From Halomonas fontilapidosi (GTDB lineage: Bacteria > Pseudomonadota > Gammaproteobacteria > Pseudomonadales > Halomonadaceae): 64,000 nt of DNA. Of the stretch, positions 6,952 to 14,808 are shown one piece after another. The stretch spans positions 1 to 64,000 of the forward strand of contig NZ_JACHXQ010000014.1 of assembly GCF_014192285.1 (NCBI RefSeq). Direction: 5' to 3'. Positions within the stretch are counted from its first letter, which is position 1; every line of letters begins with the position of its first letter. A program made the translations under genes and the position numbers. The notes under the pieces are model-generated. The model was given only the letters and a program-made list of their open reading frames with translations, did not search any database and was not told the origin of the DNA.

Positions 6952-8292
6952 ATGGGCCATCGGCATCAACACGATCACGCCTCGCTGTCCCCCTGGCGAA
7001 TCAGTCCACCCTTCCTGCTGTCGGCGGGATTTTTGGTCTTGATCATCGCTGGAACGCTGCTTCTCAAGTTGCCAATTGCCGCGAAGTCTCCCCTTCCATG
7101 GAGCGATGCCCTCTTCGCGGCGACCTCCGCGGTCACCGTCACCGGTCTGGTCGTCACCCCAACCGGGCTCACCTTCAGTGTTTTGGGCGAAGTGGTGATT
7201 CTCGTTTTAATGCAGGTCGGTGGCCTGGGGCTAATGACATTCGCGGTGCTGGCCTTTCTCTCCCTCGGCGGCCGCATAAATGGGCGACCCTCCCTGGTAG
7301 CGAATCGCGCCGGCAATGAAACCCATCCGCAGGACGTTCTGCGCACCGCCAAAGCGGTGGTCAAATTGGCACTCACTCTGGAAGGCATTGCCCTGGTTCC
7401 CCTGGCGCTGGTCTGGGTCCCGGAACATGGTTGGGTACAGGGGCTCTGGTGGGCGCTGTTCCATAGTGTCTCCGCCTTCAACAATGCCGGCTTCACCCTT
7501 TCACCCGACAGCCTGATGGCCTATGCCGGAAATCCCGTCATCAATACGGTGATCCCCGCGCTCTATATCAGTGGAGGCGTAGGCTTTATCGTCATCTCTG
7601 GGTTACTTGGCTATCGACCTGGCCGCCGACTCGATATCAACGTCAAGGTCGTGCTCGCCGGCACCCTTGTCTTAAGCCTTGCGGGCACCGTCATGATCTA
7701 CCTGCTGGAGTCGGAAAACCCTGCCACGCTGGCCAGACTGCCCGATCTGGTCGATCGGCTCTGGGCCTCATGGCTGCAGGCCACGACACCGCGCACCGCA
7801 GGTTTCAACAGCCTCGACATCGCTGCACTGACCCAGGAAACCAGCCTCGTGCTGATATTGCTGATGTTCGTCGGTGCAGGGGCTAATGGCACCGGCAGCG
7901 GCATCAAGGTGGCGACGCTGTTCGTCCTCCTCGCCGCCACCTGGACCTATATCCGGCGTCGTCGGGTGCCCACACTGTTTTCCCACGTCATCGATACCAC
8001 CACCTTGCTCAAGGCGCTGTCGGTCACGGTGATGGCCGTCATCGGCATCTTCATGGGAACCCTGGCCCTGTCCATCAGCGAAGACGCCGATCTACTGACG
8101 GTAGCATTCGAAGCTACCTCCGCCTTGGGTACCGTCGGTCTGTCGCGAGGCCTGACGCCGGAGCTTTCCGGCTGGGGTCAGGCGATCATCATGACGATGA
8201 TGTTCGTGGGGCGCGTGTGTCCGCTCATGGTGGCCCATATGGTCGGCTCCGCTTTTGATGCCTCGCAGAAGGATGAGTTGCAGATCGGCTAG
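6952..8292 (+). CDS. TrkH/KtrB-family potassium uptake pore
   Basis: This 446-residue membrane protein has the four-fold M-P-M layout of K+ transporters of the TrkH/KtrB superfamily. Filter-like loops are visible as SAVTVTGLVVT (about residue 65), HSVSAFNNAGF (about residue 175), TPRTAGFNSLD (about residue 280) and SALGTVGLSRG (about residue 395). Its length and short N-terminus are closer to KtrB than to TrkH of about 480 residues. These pores need a cytoplasmic RCK subunit (TrkA or KtrA) for regulation; no such gene follows here. It could help osmotic adaptation to salt. The His-rich N-terminus GHRHQHDHAS is unusual. Confidence 0.88.
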   Translation: MGHRHQHDHASLSPWRISPPFLLSAGFLVLIIAGTLLLKLPIAAKSPLPWSDALFAATSAVTVTGLVVTPTGLTFSVLGEVVILVLMQVGGLGLMTFAVLAFLSLGGRINGRPSLVANRAGNETHPQDVLRTAKAVVKLALTLEGIALVPLALVWVPEHGWVQGLWWALFHSVSAFNNAGFTLSPDSLMAYAGNPVINTVIPALYISGGVGFIVISGLLGYRPGRRLDINVKVVLAGTLVLSLAGTVMIYLLESENPATLARLPDLVDRLWASWLQATTPRTAGFNSLDIAALTQETSLVLILLMFVGAGANGTGSGIKVATLFVLLAATWTYIRRRRVPTLFSHVIDTTTLLKALSVTVMAVIGIFMGTLALSISEDADLLTVAFEATSALGTVGLSRGLTPELSGWGQAIIMTMMFVGRVCPLMVAHMVGSAFDASQKDELQIG

Positions 8293-8696
8293 AGTCGCCC
8301 CCACCTTGTTACTTGCCATCGCCATCCATCTAAGTGGAATCTCTGGGTAGGGTGTCCATCCGCGAAACCCTACAATTCCGCATATGACGCAGCCAGCATC
8401 TGGAGCCAGTAAACACAGCGGTGTGCTGATCGCTAACGTCAGAAACGCAGAATCATGACCTTGAGTTCATGGCGCTGGTTTAGGCTGCCACAGGCTCCGC
8501 TAGGTAGTGCGGGGCATGAGGGCTACGTCATCCTGTTCGTAATCGATTAGCGCCGGCTGCGCGATGTGGAGCAGCTCTTCTAGGCCGGGCCGACCTTTTT
8601 GGGTATCCGGATTAAGTGGTGTATCTGGTGTTTTCTAACACCGGCACACGCTTCGTTCTCTGCGTATTTCTGGTTGGTAGGAACGATGGAATTGCC
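8293..8696. other. Gene-free stretch, probably decayed sequence
   Basis: I find no open frame of convincing length or family signature on either strand between the TrkH gene and the sterol desaturase remnant. Stops are frequent in all six frames. The position between an intact gene and a pseudogene in a mobile-element-rich area suggests eroded coding sequence, but I cannot identify its origin. Confidence 0.4.
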
Positions 8697-9400
8697 TCAA
8701 AGCCGCTGTCGCTTCAGGTCACGAGGAGGATTCACGAAGGGCTGAAGCAACATGCGGTCCAGCCGTAGGTCATGCGCGTCTCTGAAGTCCTCGATGCCGA
8801 TCGTCATGCCGAGGTGTCCGGCGGCCGGCTGATCTCAGTAAGTACCGAACAGTCGATTCCACCAAGGCAGGTTGAAGCCGAAGTTGCTATCGGTTTCCTG
8901 GCGGACAATGGAGTGGTGGACACGATGCATGTCGGGTGTCACCACGACCAGGCGAAGCCAGCGGTCAAGTCTGGCGGGTAGTCGGACATTGCCGTGGTTG
9001 AACATCGAGGTGGCGTTGAGCAGGATCTCGAAGAGCAGTACCGCCAATGCCGGTGCCCCAGCAGAGTCACCAAGGCGAGCTTGATGCCCTTCGAGATCAG
9101 GATCTCAAAGGGATGGAAGCGTAACCCCGTGGTGACATCGAACTCCAGATCCGCATGGTGCATGCGAGGCAATCGCCACAGCCAGGGTACGCCATGAAAG
9201 AGGCGATGCTGGAAGTAGATCGCCACGTCCAGTATTACCACGCAGACGACCACGGCCAGCCATATCGGGACCGATACCAGATTGAAGAGGCCCCAGTCCT
9301 ACTCGGCGGCAACCAGGGCAGCCCCCACGGCGGCGAGCGGAAAGAACAGACGTACCGCCAAGGTATCGAGGACCACGATGGCTAGGTTGCTTGGCCAGCG
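8697..9400 (-). pseudogene. Broken sterol desaturase/fatty-acid hydroxylase family gene
   Basis: On the minus strand the protein can be followed through three frames. The N-terminal part (LDTLAVRLFFPLAAVGAALVAAE) ends in an in-frame TAG near 9299-9301. Next come DVAIYFQHRLFH and RLPRMHHADLEFD, which are two of the di-iron histidine boxes. After a frameshift near 9055 the reading continues as LFEILLNATSMFNHGN and DMHRVHHSI, then NLPWWNRLFGTY. A second frameshift near 8837 leads to PAAGHLGMTIGIEDFRD, the usual C-terminal end. Intact relatives of about 250-290 residues are membrane-bound hydroxylases. The 5' end overlaps the truncated gene at 9382-9759. Confidence 0.8.
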
Positions 9401-9759
9401 CTGACGACGATGAACAGCGGGCGGCAGATGCGCAGCGGATAGCCCTCGAACTCCTCGAACCCCACCACTCGCACCCCCTCCGCCAAATCTGCGTCGACAA
9501 AACCGCCGCCCCGGGGCGAGGTTGCAGCCCCGGGACAGCTGCTAACGCCGACATAGAGGGCGGCATGGGACCAAGTGGACTGCGTCAGGTACTTGATCAC
9601 CGTGCTGATCCTCGAAGAGCCCTCAACCAGCAGGACATCACCGGGCTCGAGGCATGACCGGACGCCCTCGTCGAGTGGTAACTGAGGGCAGAGCCAGGGT
9701 CTGGGGCAGGTGAGCCAGCATCCCAGCCCATAACCGCAGCGTTCAAGCAGGTTTGACAT
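9382..9759 (-). CDS. Truncated YiiX-like (permuted papain-fold) amidase
   Basis: The start at 9759 follows a GGAGGG RBS; the frame is open upstream but only overlaps the next gene. The 125 residues begin MSNLLERCGYGLGCWL and contain PGDVLLVEGSSRISTVIKYLTQSTWSHAALYVG, the N-terminal half of the YiiX/YebB-type NlpC/P60-like family (catalytic His in WSHAALYVG). The conserved part ends at YPLRICRP; about ten unrelated residues follow before the stop. Full relatives have about 230-250 residues and carry the catalytic Cys in the missing half. A deletion appears to have joined this gene to the sterol desaturase remnant, so it is probably inactive. Confidence 0.65.
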   Translation of the reverse strand: MSNLLERCGYGLGCWLTCPRPWLCPQLPLDEGVRSCLEPGDVLLVEGSSRISTVIKYLTQSTWSHAALYVGVSSCPGAATSPRGGGFVDADLAEGVRVVGFEEFEGYPLRICRPLFIVVSAGQAT

Positions 9760-9779
9760 CGAGGGATCCCTCCAGCAAC

Positions 9780-10331
9780 TCAGGAGGCGGATGAGGCCAG
9801 GGCCATGGCCAGGTAGGCGAGGCTCGCCAGCAGCAGCAGTGTTGCCAGCGGGATGAGCCAGGGGGTTATTGATGCCAAGGCCCCGGCCAGCGGCAAACCC
9901 AGCCAGATCAGTACCAGCGGCGCGCAGCAGGCGCCTCCCGCCAACAGGGCCGGTAGGCCCGACAGAAAGGTGCTGCCCGAAGCTTGCCACCCACAGGCAC
10001 GAGACACACGGCGTAGCCTCCATGCCAGTACCAGGTTGGTACCCAGCAACAGGCCCAGCCCCAATGCAAACAAGGTATTGACCGGGCTGAAGGTCCATAC
10101 CAGGGGACCGGCCTCGATCAGCCCGACCGGTTCGAAATAGAAGGGGCTACGTGTCTCCCAGACACGCTCCCAAGCTGGGAAGGTCGCCTGCAGGACGCCG
10201 CTACCCCCGCCTCCCAGATCTCCGGTCAACCAGAGATAGAGCCCGCCATAGCCCAGTGCCATGGCCCCGACTAGGCCCTGGCCCAGCGGCCAATGACACA
10301 GACTCTGCCACAGGGCGCGAAGGGGGGTCAC
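9780..10331 (-). CDS. Inner-membrane protein with Cys-Cys motif, unknown function
   Basis: This 183-residue protein has about five transmembrane segments. The fourth contains GLPALLAGGACCAPLVLIWLGLPLAG, in which a vicinal cysteine pair is followed by Ala-Pro. This resembles the GACCAP motif of MerT-like or small heavy-metal transport proteins, but overall similarity is too weak to claim that role. The GTG start at 10331 overlaps the stop of the upstream DUF3179 gene by 3 bases, so translation is probably coupled and the proteins may work together. Confidence 0.65.
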   Translation of the reverse strand: MTPLRALWQSLCHWPLGQGLVGAMALGYGGLYLWLTGDLGGGGSGVLQATFPAWERVWETRSPFYFEPVGLIEAGPLVWTFSPVNTLFALGLGLLLGTNLVLAWRLRRVSRACGWQASGSTFLSGLPALLAGGACCAPLVLIWLGLPLAGALASITPWLIPLATLLLLASLAYLAMALASSAS

Positions 10332-11371
10332 GGCCTCTGCTCCTCACCCTGGTAAAGCAGGGTATCAGGATAGAAGGCCTTCCAGGCAAACCACATGGCC
10401 TCGAAGGCATTGACGGCAGAAAGACCTTCAGTGCCGCCGCCACTAACGCCTTGCAGACCGAACTGCAGATCCTCGACACGGATCTCGCTTCGCTGGGGGT
10501 TATGAAAGACCCAGCCGGTATCCAGGACGGCATCGTGGATCACTGAATAATGCGTGCCCCCCAAGGCCAGATCGATCACTGCCTCGTCACGCAAGGCAGG
10601 TATGGTCACGGCAGCCGCGCCTGCCGCGGTACGAAACCCGAGCACGGTGGCCTTGGGCGGTAGGCGTTGGCTTTCCGCCATCACCGGGAACAGACGGGAA
10701 CTCTCCGGCAGGTAGTAGCCGCTGATCGGGTTATAGCTTCCGTAAGGATCGCGTCGATAGTTGCGCACATACCCCGTCTCGGGGGAGAGGGCGCGGGTTT
10801 CGGGGTAGCGTGCCTTCCAGGCCCCCCAGGTGGTCCAGATGACCCGAATCTCCTCGAGACCCTGTCCCGCCAGGGGGCCATCGATGGCCACGCCGAGCAT
10901 CTGAGGCCATTCGCTGTCCGTGTCGCGGTCATACATGACCAGGTTGCTGTTCACCAGCCGGCCGGACACGCCCAGTTCGGCATCCCCGCGATGAAAGCCC
11001 AGTGCGGTCCCCGTCAGGGGGCAGTAGGTGATGCTGACGGGCTTGCCCTGGAGCTCATCGTTGACGATCTCATGCCATACTAGAATTCTCTGGGGATAGG
11101 CACGCGCCTCGCCGTTCAGAAAGAGGCCGACGACCTTATCGTGATCATCGAGCATCGCATCCGCGGCGTCGGCCGAGTGAAAGCGGGGCTGGTCGATGGA
11201 GGGAATGCCATCCTTTCCCGGGCCACCCGAACGCACCGCCTGGCGAAATGCCTCAAGAGTATGGGCCACGGGGACCTCGGGAGGGTCGACGGTGGGCACC
11301 TCCGCCACGGCCGGTGACGCGGGGATCATTAACGCAGTCAGTGTCAACAGGATACTATACGCCCCTTTCAT
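10328..11371 (-). CDS. DUF3179 domain-containing exported protein
   Basis: This is a 347-residue protein with a Sec signal peptide (MKGAYSILLTLTALMIPASPAVA). Family hallmarks are DEIVNDELQGKPVSITYCPLTGTALGFHR-like sequence (here WHEIVNDELQGKPVSITYCPLTGTA), a conserved SNLVMYDRDTDSEWPQMLG, and the WTTWGAWKARYPETRALS block. DUF3179 proteins are widespread in marine and halophilic bacteria and their biochemical role is unknown. The RBS GGAGGGGGGAG lies just upstream of the ATG. It is the first gene of a minus-strand set with the membrane protein and the amidase-like gene. Confidence 0.85.
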   Translation of the reverse strand: MKGAYSILLTLTALMIPASPAVAEVPTVDPPEVPVAHTLEAFRQAVRSGGPGKDGIPSIDQPRFHSADAADAMLDDHDKVVGLFLNGEARAYPQRILVWHEIVNDELQGKPVSITYCPLTGTALGFHRGDAELGVSGRLVNSNLVMYDRDTDSEWPQMLGVAIDGPLAGQGLEEIRVIWTTWGAWKARYPETRALSPETGYVRNYRRDPYGSYNPISGYYLPESSRLFPVMAESQRLPPKATVLGFRTAAGAAAVTIPALRDEAVIDLALGGTHYSVIHDAVLDTGWVFHNPQRSEIRVEDLQFGLQGVSGGGTEGLSAVNAFEAMWFAWKAFYPDTLLYQGEEQRP

Positions 11372-11557
11372 CGCTCCCCCCTCCGCCTTAAGGACTCCTC
11401 GACCAACTCCACCAACCTAACGGTGGCCCTGCGCTTCTGTCGTATCGTCGGAAGACGCCTTACAGGACCGGCAGCCACCGACATCTTGTAAGGCCGAGGC
11501 GGATGATCCGACCCAAGGCATCACTGCAGCGGTCTGCGCCTCAGAAGGATCATCGGC

Positions 11558-11790
11558 ATGCCGGAAACGCTGAGGTTCAGCGTCATCATCCCGATCCTGG
11601 ATGAAGCGGCCACCATCGATAAGCTGCTGTCCCGACTTCACGAACTCGGGGTCGAGGGCATGCAGATCAGTGGTCGTGGATGGGGGCAGCCTCGACGATA
11701 GAGTGGCCCGGGCGGGTTCGCTGACGATCACTATTGATGCCAGAGGGCGTGCCCGGGCCACATCGATGGTCTCGCACTGATGGGCGACGG
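11558..11790 (+). pseudogene. Remnant of a family 2 glycosyltransferase (TIGR04283-like)
   Basis: Reading from the ATG at 11558 gives MPETLRFSVIIPILDEAATIDKLLSRLHEL, the start of the nucleotide-sugar binding fold. After a frameshift near 11675 VVDGGSLDD and RVARAGS appear, matching the VVDGGSxD loop of GT-A enzymes. The next expected motif (LQMNxGA...LLFLHADT) is missing; only GRARA-like sequence is seen before stop codons. Intact enzymes have about 220-240 residues. The gene is clearly dead. Confidence 0.65.
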
Positions 11791-11884
11791 CGACAATGCA
11801 GGAGCGGATGCAACGGCCTGGTTCACGCATCTGGCTTTTTCCGCGAGTGCTGAGCCGCCCGACTGTCCCTGAACGAGAACGGCA

Positions 11885-11907
11885 ATACCCGACCGGTGGC
11901 CGGGTAT
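11885..11907 (-). terminator. Hairpin downstream of the DoxX gene, possible terminator
   Basis: The 7-base arms ATACCCG and CGGGTAT enclose a 9-base loop. It lies 7 bases past the stop of the minus-strand DoxX gene. There is no run of T after it, so it is a weak intrinsic terminator at best. Confidence 0.3.
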
Positions 11908-11913
11908 CGCCAC

Positions 11914-12369
11914 TCACCAGCTACAGCGACGACGTGCTTCCCAGCTGACCGGGCCTGGGCGTTGTCTGGCGGCATCCAGGGAGAGCCGGTCCTCTTCCCG
12001 AAAGGCCATCACTGCAAGACTCGCGGCGAAGATGATCAGGGAGGGGTAGAACAAGGCATTGGTACCCTCCAGGTACCATCCCCAGGGATCAATGACCGAG
12101 GCACTGACGGCCACCAGCGACGCACCGTTCAGTAGCAGCTGCAGCGGGTAGGTCCAGCGGCGTGCCAGGCCGATGACCACCAGCAGGCCGACCAGCATCT
12201 GGCCGAGACCCGCCATTGGCAGCAGGACCTCGGTCGAGAGAAATCCGAAATAGAAGTTGTCGGCAATGGCCTGGCTGTGGCCGGTATTGACGATTTTGTT
12301 CACCCCCCAGACCAGCAACAACCCGCCCAGCGACACCCGTAACAACAGCAGGCTTAGTGTCTTGCTCAT
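11914..12369 (-). CDS. DoxX-family membrane protein
   Basis: The 151-residue protein starts at 12369, behind a GAGGAGA RBS; the frame is open upstream but without a site. It has four transmembrane helices with the DoxX layout: SLLLLRVSLGGLLLVWGVNKIVN, PMAGLGQMLVGLLVVIGLARRWTYPLQLLLNGASL, then FYPSLIIFAASLAVMAF. DoxX proteins are small membrane subunits linked in some bacteria to thiosulfate:quinone oxidation or thiol stress, but most, like this one, lack a known partner. The C-terminal tail is rich in Arg, Ser and Trp. Confidence 0.75.
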   Translation of the reverse strand: MSKTLSLLLLRVSLGGLLLVWGVNKIVNTGHSQAIADNFYFGFLSTEVLLPMAGLGQMLVGLLVVIGLARRWTYPLQLLLNGASLVAVSASVIDPWGWYLEGTNALFYPSLIIFAASLAVMAFREEDRLSLDAARQRPGPVSWEARRRCSW

Positions 12370-12480
12370 CTCTTCTCCTCGACATTCTCGGGTGGATTCG
12401 GTGCGTCCAACATTGGTTATCAATGCAGCGCCGATTTTTGGTCTTTGAGGCAGGCATGTCCTTACAACAGGAGGCCGCAC

Positions 12481-12843
12481 CTACCAGGCAAACAGCACGT
12501 CGCCATAGCTCCAGGTCAGGGTGCCGACCACGATGGAGAGGTAGCAGATGAAGGGAAGGGCACGCCAGAAGTACGAGACCAGCCTGGCTGGACGGCAGGA
12601 GGCGGTCAGCCATGAATGGGTACTTAACTCGAGACAGCGCAACAGATGCTTGCGGTGGTACTCGATGCCGATGGAGAACAGTACCATCAAGGCGCCGGAA
12701 CGCTGGAACCATTGTCCATCACCGGTCATCAGGCTGGCATAGGCGGAAAGCAGGACCGGCACCACTGCCATCATCAACAGCAGCGCCTCTATCAGCGTCG
12801 CCTCCTGGGAGGGCAGCGACGGCGGTAAGGGCTCGCGGGACAT
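12481..12843 (-). CDS. Small membrane protein, unknown
   Basis: The start is placed at 12843 (MSREPLPPSLP); upstream sequence in this frame is antisense to the DUF302 remnant. The 120 residues contain three hydrophobic segments (EALLLMMAVVPVLLSAYASLM, RSGALMVLFSIGIEY, YFWRALPFICYLSIVVGTLTWSYGDVLF) separated by a basic loop (HRKHLLRCLEL). No family is recognised. It lies 37 bases after the DUF302 remnant on the same strand and once may have shared its transcript. Confidence 0.55.
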   Translation of the reverse strand: MSREPLPPSLPSQEATLIEALLLMMAVVPVLLSAYASLMTGDGQWFQRSGALMVLFSIGIEYHRKHLLRCLELSTHSWLTASCRPARLVSYFWRALPFICYLSIVVGTLTWSYGDVLFAW

Positions 12844-12880
12844 GTCGATCTCCGAATGCACGGATTCGGAATCTCCGGGG

Positions 12881-13364
12881 CTACTCCGATTCCTCGGTGG
12901 CACGTTCCGCAATGGCCGCGAAGAGGGTATCGAGCTCGCGGCCCACCATTGCCAGCTCTTCTCCGGCCGCGTCCACGTAGGGGTCGAGCAGATGGGGCGG
13001 GGTCTTCCAGGAGAGCGTGGCGCCGTCGTCGTCGTTTTCGGTGGCATAGAAGCGCATGGGGGCCTCGATCATCCCCGGGACGCTGAGCCGCAGAATCCGG
13101 GTGGCATAGTCATTGCGAAACACGCCGACGACCCGGTTGCCGGGGATGGTGACCCCGGCTGGCGGCCGCCTCGATGGGTCCCGCCTCGCTGACCACGAGC
13201 ATGCCCTCGGCCTCGACCGCCTCCCGCAGGGCCGACAGCATGTCGTCGTAGGCAAGCGAGGTGGGCATGACCTGCCAGCACTGGTCGGGCCAACGAGGTT
13301 CAGCGCTCACGGGCACCGCCACGAGCAGTACCAGCAGCTAGGTCGCCAGTCTCATGCGCATCAT
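12881..13364 (-). pseudogene. DUF302 protein gene with a stop and a frameshift
   Basis: The start codons at 13364/13361 lead into a signal peptide that is interrupted by an in-frame TAG after MRMRLAT (about 13340). Beyond it LLVLLVAVPVSAEPRW completes the signal. SLAYDDMLSALREAVEAEGMLVVSEAGPIEAAASRG continues the DUF302 domain, then a one-base shift near 13155 is needed to read VTIPGNRVVGVFRNDYATRILR and the C-terminal end at 12881. DUF302 domains occur in small exported proteins of unclear function, often with thiosulfate or heavy-metal genes. Two independent lesions make it a pseudogene. Confidence 0.8.
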
Positions 13365-13429
13365 CAGGCACTCCTTCGCGAGAGGGGCGTCGGCTCCGCC
13401 TGTACCCGCTGCCAGTGGCTTGCGCAATG

Positions 13430-13489
13430 TGGTCGCAGTTTGGTCGCAGATGACAGCGAATCTGTGTGGTGTGTGTAAACAGTGTAAAC
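13430..13489 (+). repeat. Short direct repeats beside the att site, possible integrase arm sites
   Basis: TGGTCGCAG occurs at 13430-13438 and 13441-13449 (11-base period). GTGTAAAC occurs at 13473-13480 and 13482-13489 (9-base period). Paired short direct repeats within 150 bases of a tRNA-embedded crossover site are typical of arm-type binding sites of tyrosine recombinases. The assignment is inferred from position only. Confidence 0.35.
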
Positions 13490-13551
13490 TTTCAACCGAT
13501 TGATTTATCTACAAATGCCCGTAGCAAGCGCGGCCTTGTATTAACGAAAAA

Positions 13552-13610
13552 CGGATTCAAAATCCGCCGGGTGCAAGCCCTTGTCGGTTCGAGTCCGACC
13601 GCCGGTACCA
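13552..13610 (+). other. 3' fragment of a tRNA-Leu(CAA) gene, probable island attachment site
   Basis: The fragment holds the anticodon stem-loop (CGGATT-CAA-AATCCG), the variable arm (CCGGGTGCAAGCCCTTG), the T arm (GTCGG-TTCGAGT-CCGAC) and the acceptor 3' strand CGCCGGTACCA with encoded CCA. The 5' half (acceptor 5' strand, D arm) is not present upstream, so it cannot give a functional tRNA. Such 59-base 3' duplicates are the usual footprint of integrative elements that insert at the anticodon loop of tRNA genes. The adjacent terminator at 13628 would belong to the original tRNA gene, placing the island to the left and the core chromosome to the right. Confidence 0.75.
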
Positions 13611-13627
13611 GCCTGACGCCAGATCTG

Positions 13628-13653
13628 AAACAGCCGCCTTCGGGCGGCTGTTT
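13628..13653 (+). terminator. Strong intrinsic terminator after the tRNA fragment
   Basis: An 11-bp perfect stem (AAACAGCCGCC paired with GGCGGCTGTTT) with a TTCG loop is followed by GCGTTTCT. It probably was the terminator of the tRNA-Leu gene. The symmetrical A and T flanks mean it could also work on the minus strand. Confidence 0.8.
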
Positions 13654-13850
13654 GCGTTTCTGTCGTCTTCCTCCGCTTTATTGGCTGTCTTCCCCTCATG
13701 CCGTGCTTTCCGCCAGCGCCCTTGGCGCTTGCTCTTTCGGGGCCGGTATCCCAATAGCTGGTTTCTGCCATGCAGTGGAGTCTGTCGCCGAACTGGTTTG
13801 GGGCCACGCTGCCCGGCAGATAGGGGCGAAGGGATGGTCGACTGGGTGGT

Positions 13851-14465
13851 TCAGACTAGATTGACGATCACCAGTGCCAGGGTGCCGCCGGTCAAGGCAT
13901 AGCCCAGCAGGGCCATCAAGCCGTCTTTGGCGAGCAACGCCAGGGCGAAGAGTGTCAGGGCCAGGCCAGCGCCATTGGCGGTAAAGGGCACGACCTCCAT
14001 AGGCGGCATGGCCAAGGCGATCAGCAGGCAAGTCAGGGCCACGGGCAGATGAGCCGGTGGCTGTGTGAGTCGAACGAGCCGCTGCTTGAGCAGATAGTCG
14101 ATCCAGCGGGCCGGGCGCTTCATCCACTCGGTGGCCTTTACGAAACGCGCCCGCGAGACCCGGCGCTCCAGCAGCCAGCCGGGCAGCCAGATGTAGTCCC
14201 GGCCAACCAGCAGCTGGACGGAGGAGAAGATCACCAGGGCCGCCATCAGGGTGGGCACGCCGGGAATATCGCCGATCAGCGGCGCCAGGGTGACTAGGCC
14301 GGCGATCAACAGGAAGGGCGCGAATGAACGGCGCCCCACGCTGTCGAGGATGGCTCCCAGGCTGACGCTATCCTGGCGCCGGCCGGCCTGCTGGACCCTT
14401 TCCAGCAGGCCGGTCATGTCGGTCGGGGTTTCCTGCCCGGGGGAGTCGCAGGCGTTATCGGCCAT
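13851..14465 (-). CDS. ExoD-family exopolysaccharide synthesis protein
   Basis: This 204-residue inner-membrane protein begins with a cytoplasmic helix (TGLLERVQQAGRRQDSVSLGAILDSVGRRSFAPFLLIAGLVTLAPLIGDIPGVPTLMA), the hallmark of ExoD proteins, followed by four to five membrane segments. ExoD was first linked to exopolysaccharide production and alkaline tolerance in rhizobia; its molecular role is unknown. Its ATG overlaps the end of the small membrane ORF at 14455-14610, so the two are probably translated from one mRNA. This is the first intact core-like gene after the attachment site. Confidence 0.82.
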   Translation of the reverse strand: MADNACDSPGQETPTDMTGLLERVQQAGRRQDSVSLGAILDSVGRRSFAPFLLIAGLVTLAPLIGDIPGVPTLMAALVIFSSVQLLVGRDYIWLPGWLLERRVSRARFVKATEWMKRPARWIDYLLKQRLVRLTQPPAHLPVALTCLLIALAMPPMEVVPFTANGAGLALTLFALALLAKDGLMALLGYALTGGTLALVIVNLV

Positions 14466-14610
14466 GTTGTCCGCGGGTCCACAGAAGCAGGGCGCCGAGC
14501 AGCAGCAGCGCCGGCCCCACGAAGGCGACCGGGCTCGAAGCCCACCAGCCGACGATGGGCAGGATGGCGCCGAGGATCAACAGGGCGATGGCGAGGGTGC
14601 GGACCGTCAT
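14455..14610 (-). CDS. Small hydrophobic protein upstream of exoD
   Basis: The ORF encodes 51 residues: MTVRTLAIALLILGAILPIVG, a short loop (WWASSP), then VAFVGPALLLLGALLLW and a basic tail. It is thus a two-helix membrane protein. It overlaps the start of the ExoD-like gene by 11 bases. It resembles short DUF-type membrane proteins common in gammaproteobacteria, but I do not recognise a family. Confidence 0.55.
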   Translation of the reverse strand: MTVRTLAIALLILGAILPIVGWWASSPVAFVGPALLLLGALLLWTRGQHGR

Positions 14611-14808
14611 AAGCAGTGTCTCAAGTGAGATGTGACGATAGTGTAGCGTCGCGGTCCGGGGCCCTGCAGCCCTTCGGCGCTGTTACCTCGGCACAGGATG
14701 GCGTAGGATATTTGAAACACAGTCCTTTGCCCGTCCGCGGGTAGAGGGCTGTTTTCGTTGGTTCCTCCGGAAACGTGCAATCAGCGTTGACGGTGCCCAG
14801 GAGGTCTC

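Noticed and set aside
11417..11917. 166-residue minus-strand frame between DUF3179 and DoxX
   Set aside because: Lies opposite the glycosyltransferase remnant; no family or RBS. The plus-strand reading explains the sequence better.
13552..13610. Functional tRNA-Leu gene
   Set aside because: No D arm or 5' acceptor strand can be found within 90 bases upstream.
13541..13807. Minus-strand frames across the tRNA fragment and terminator
   Set aside because: Reading GGTGGRTRTDKGLHPADFE-like peptide is a known false call on the complement of tRNA sequence.
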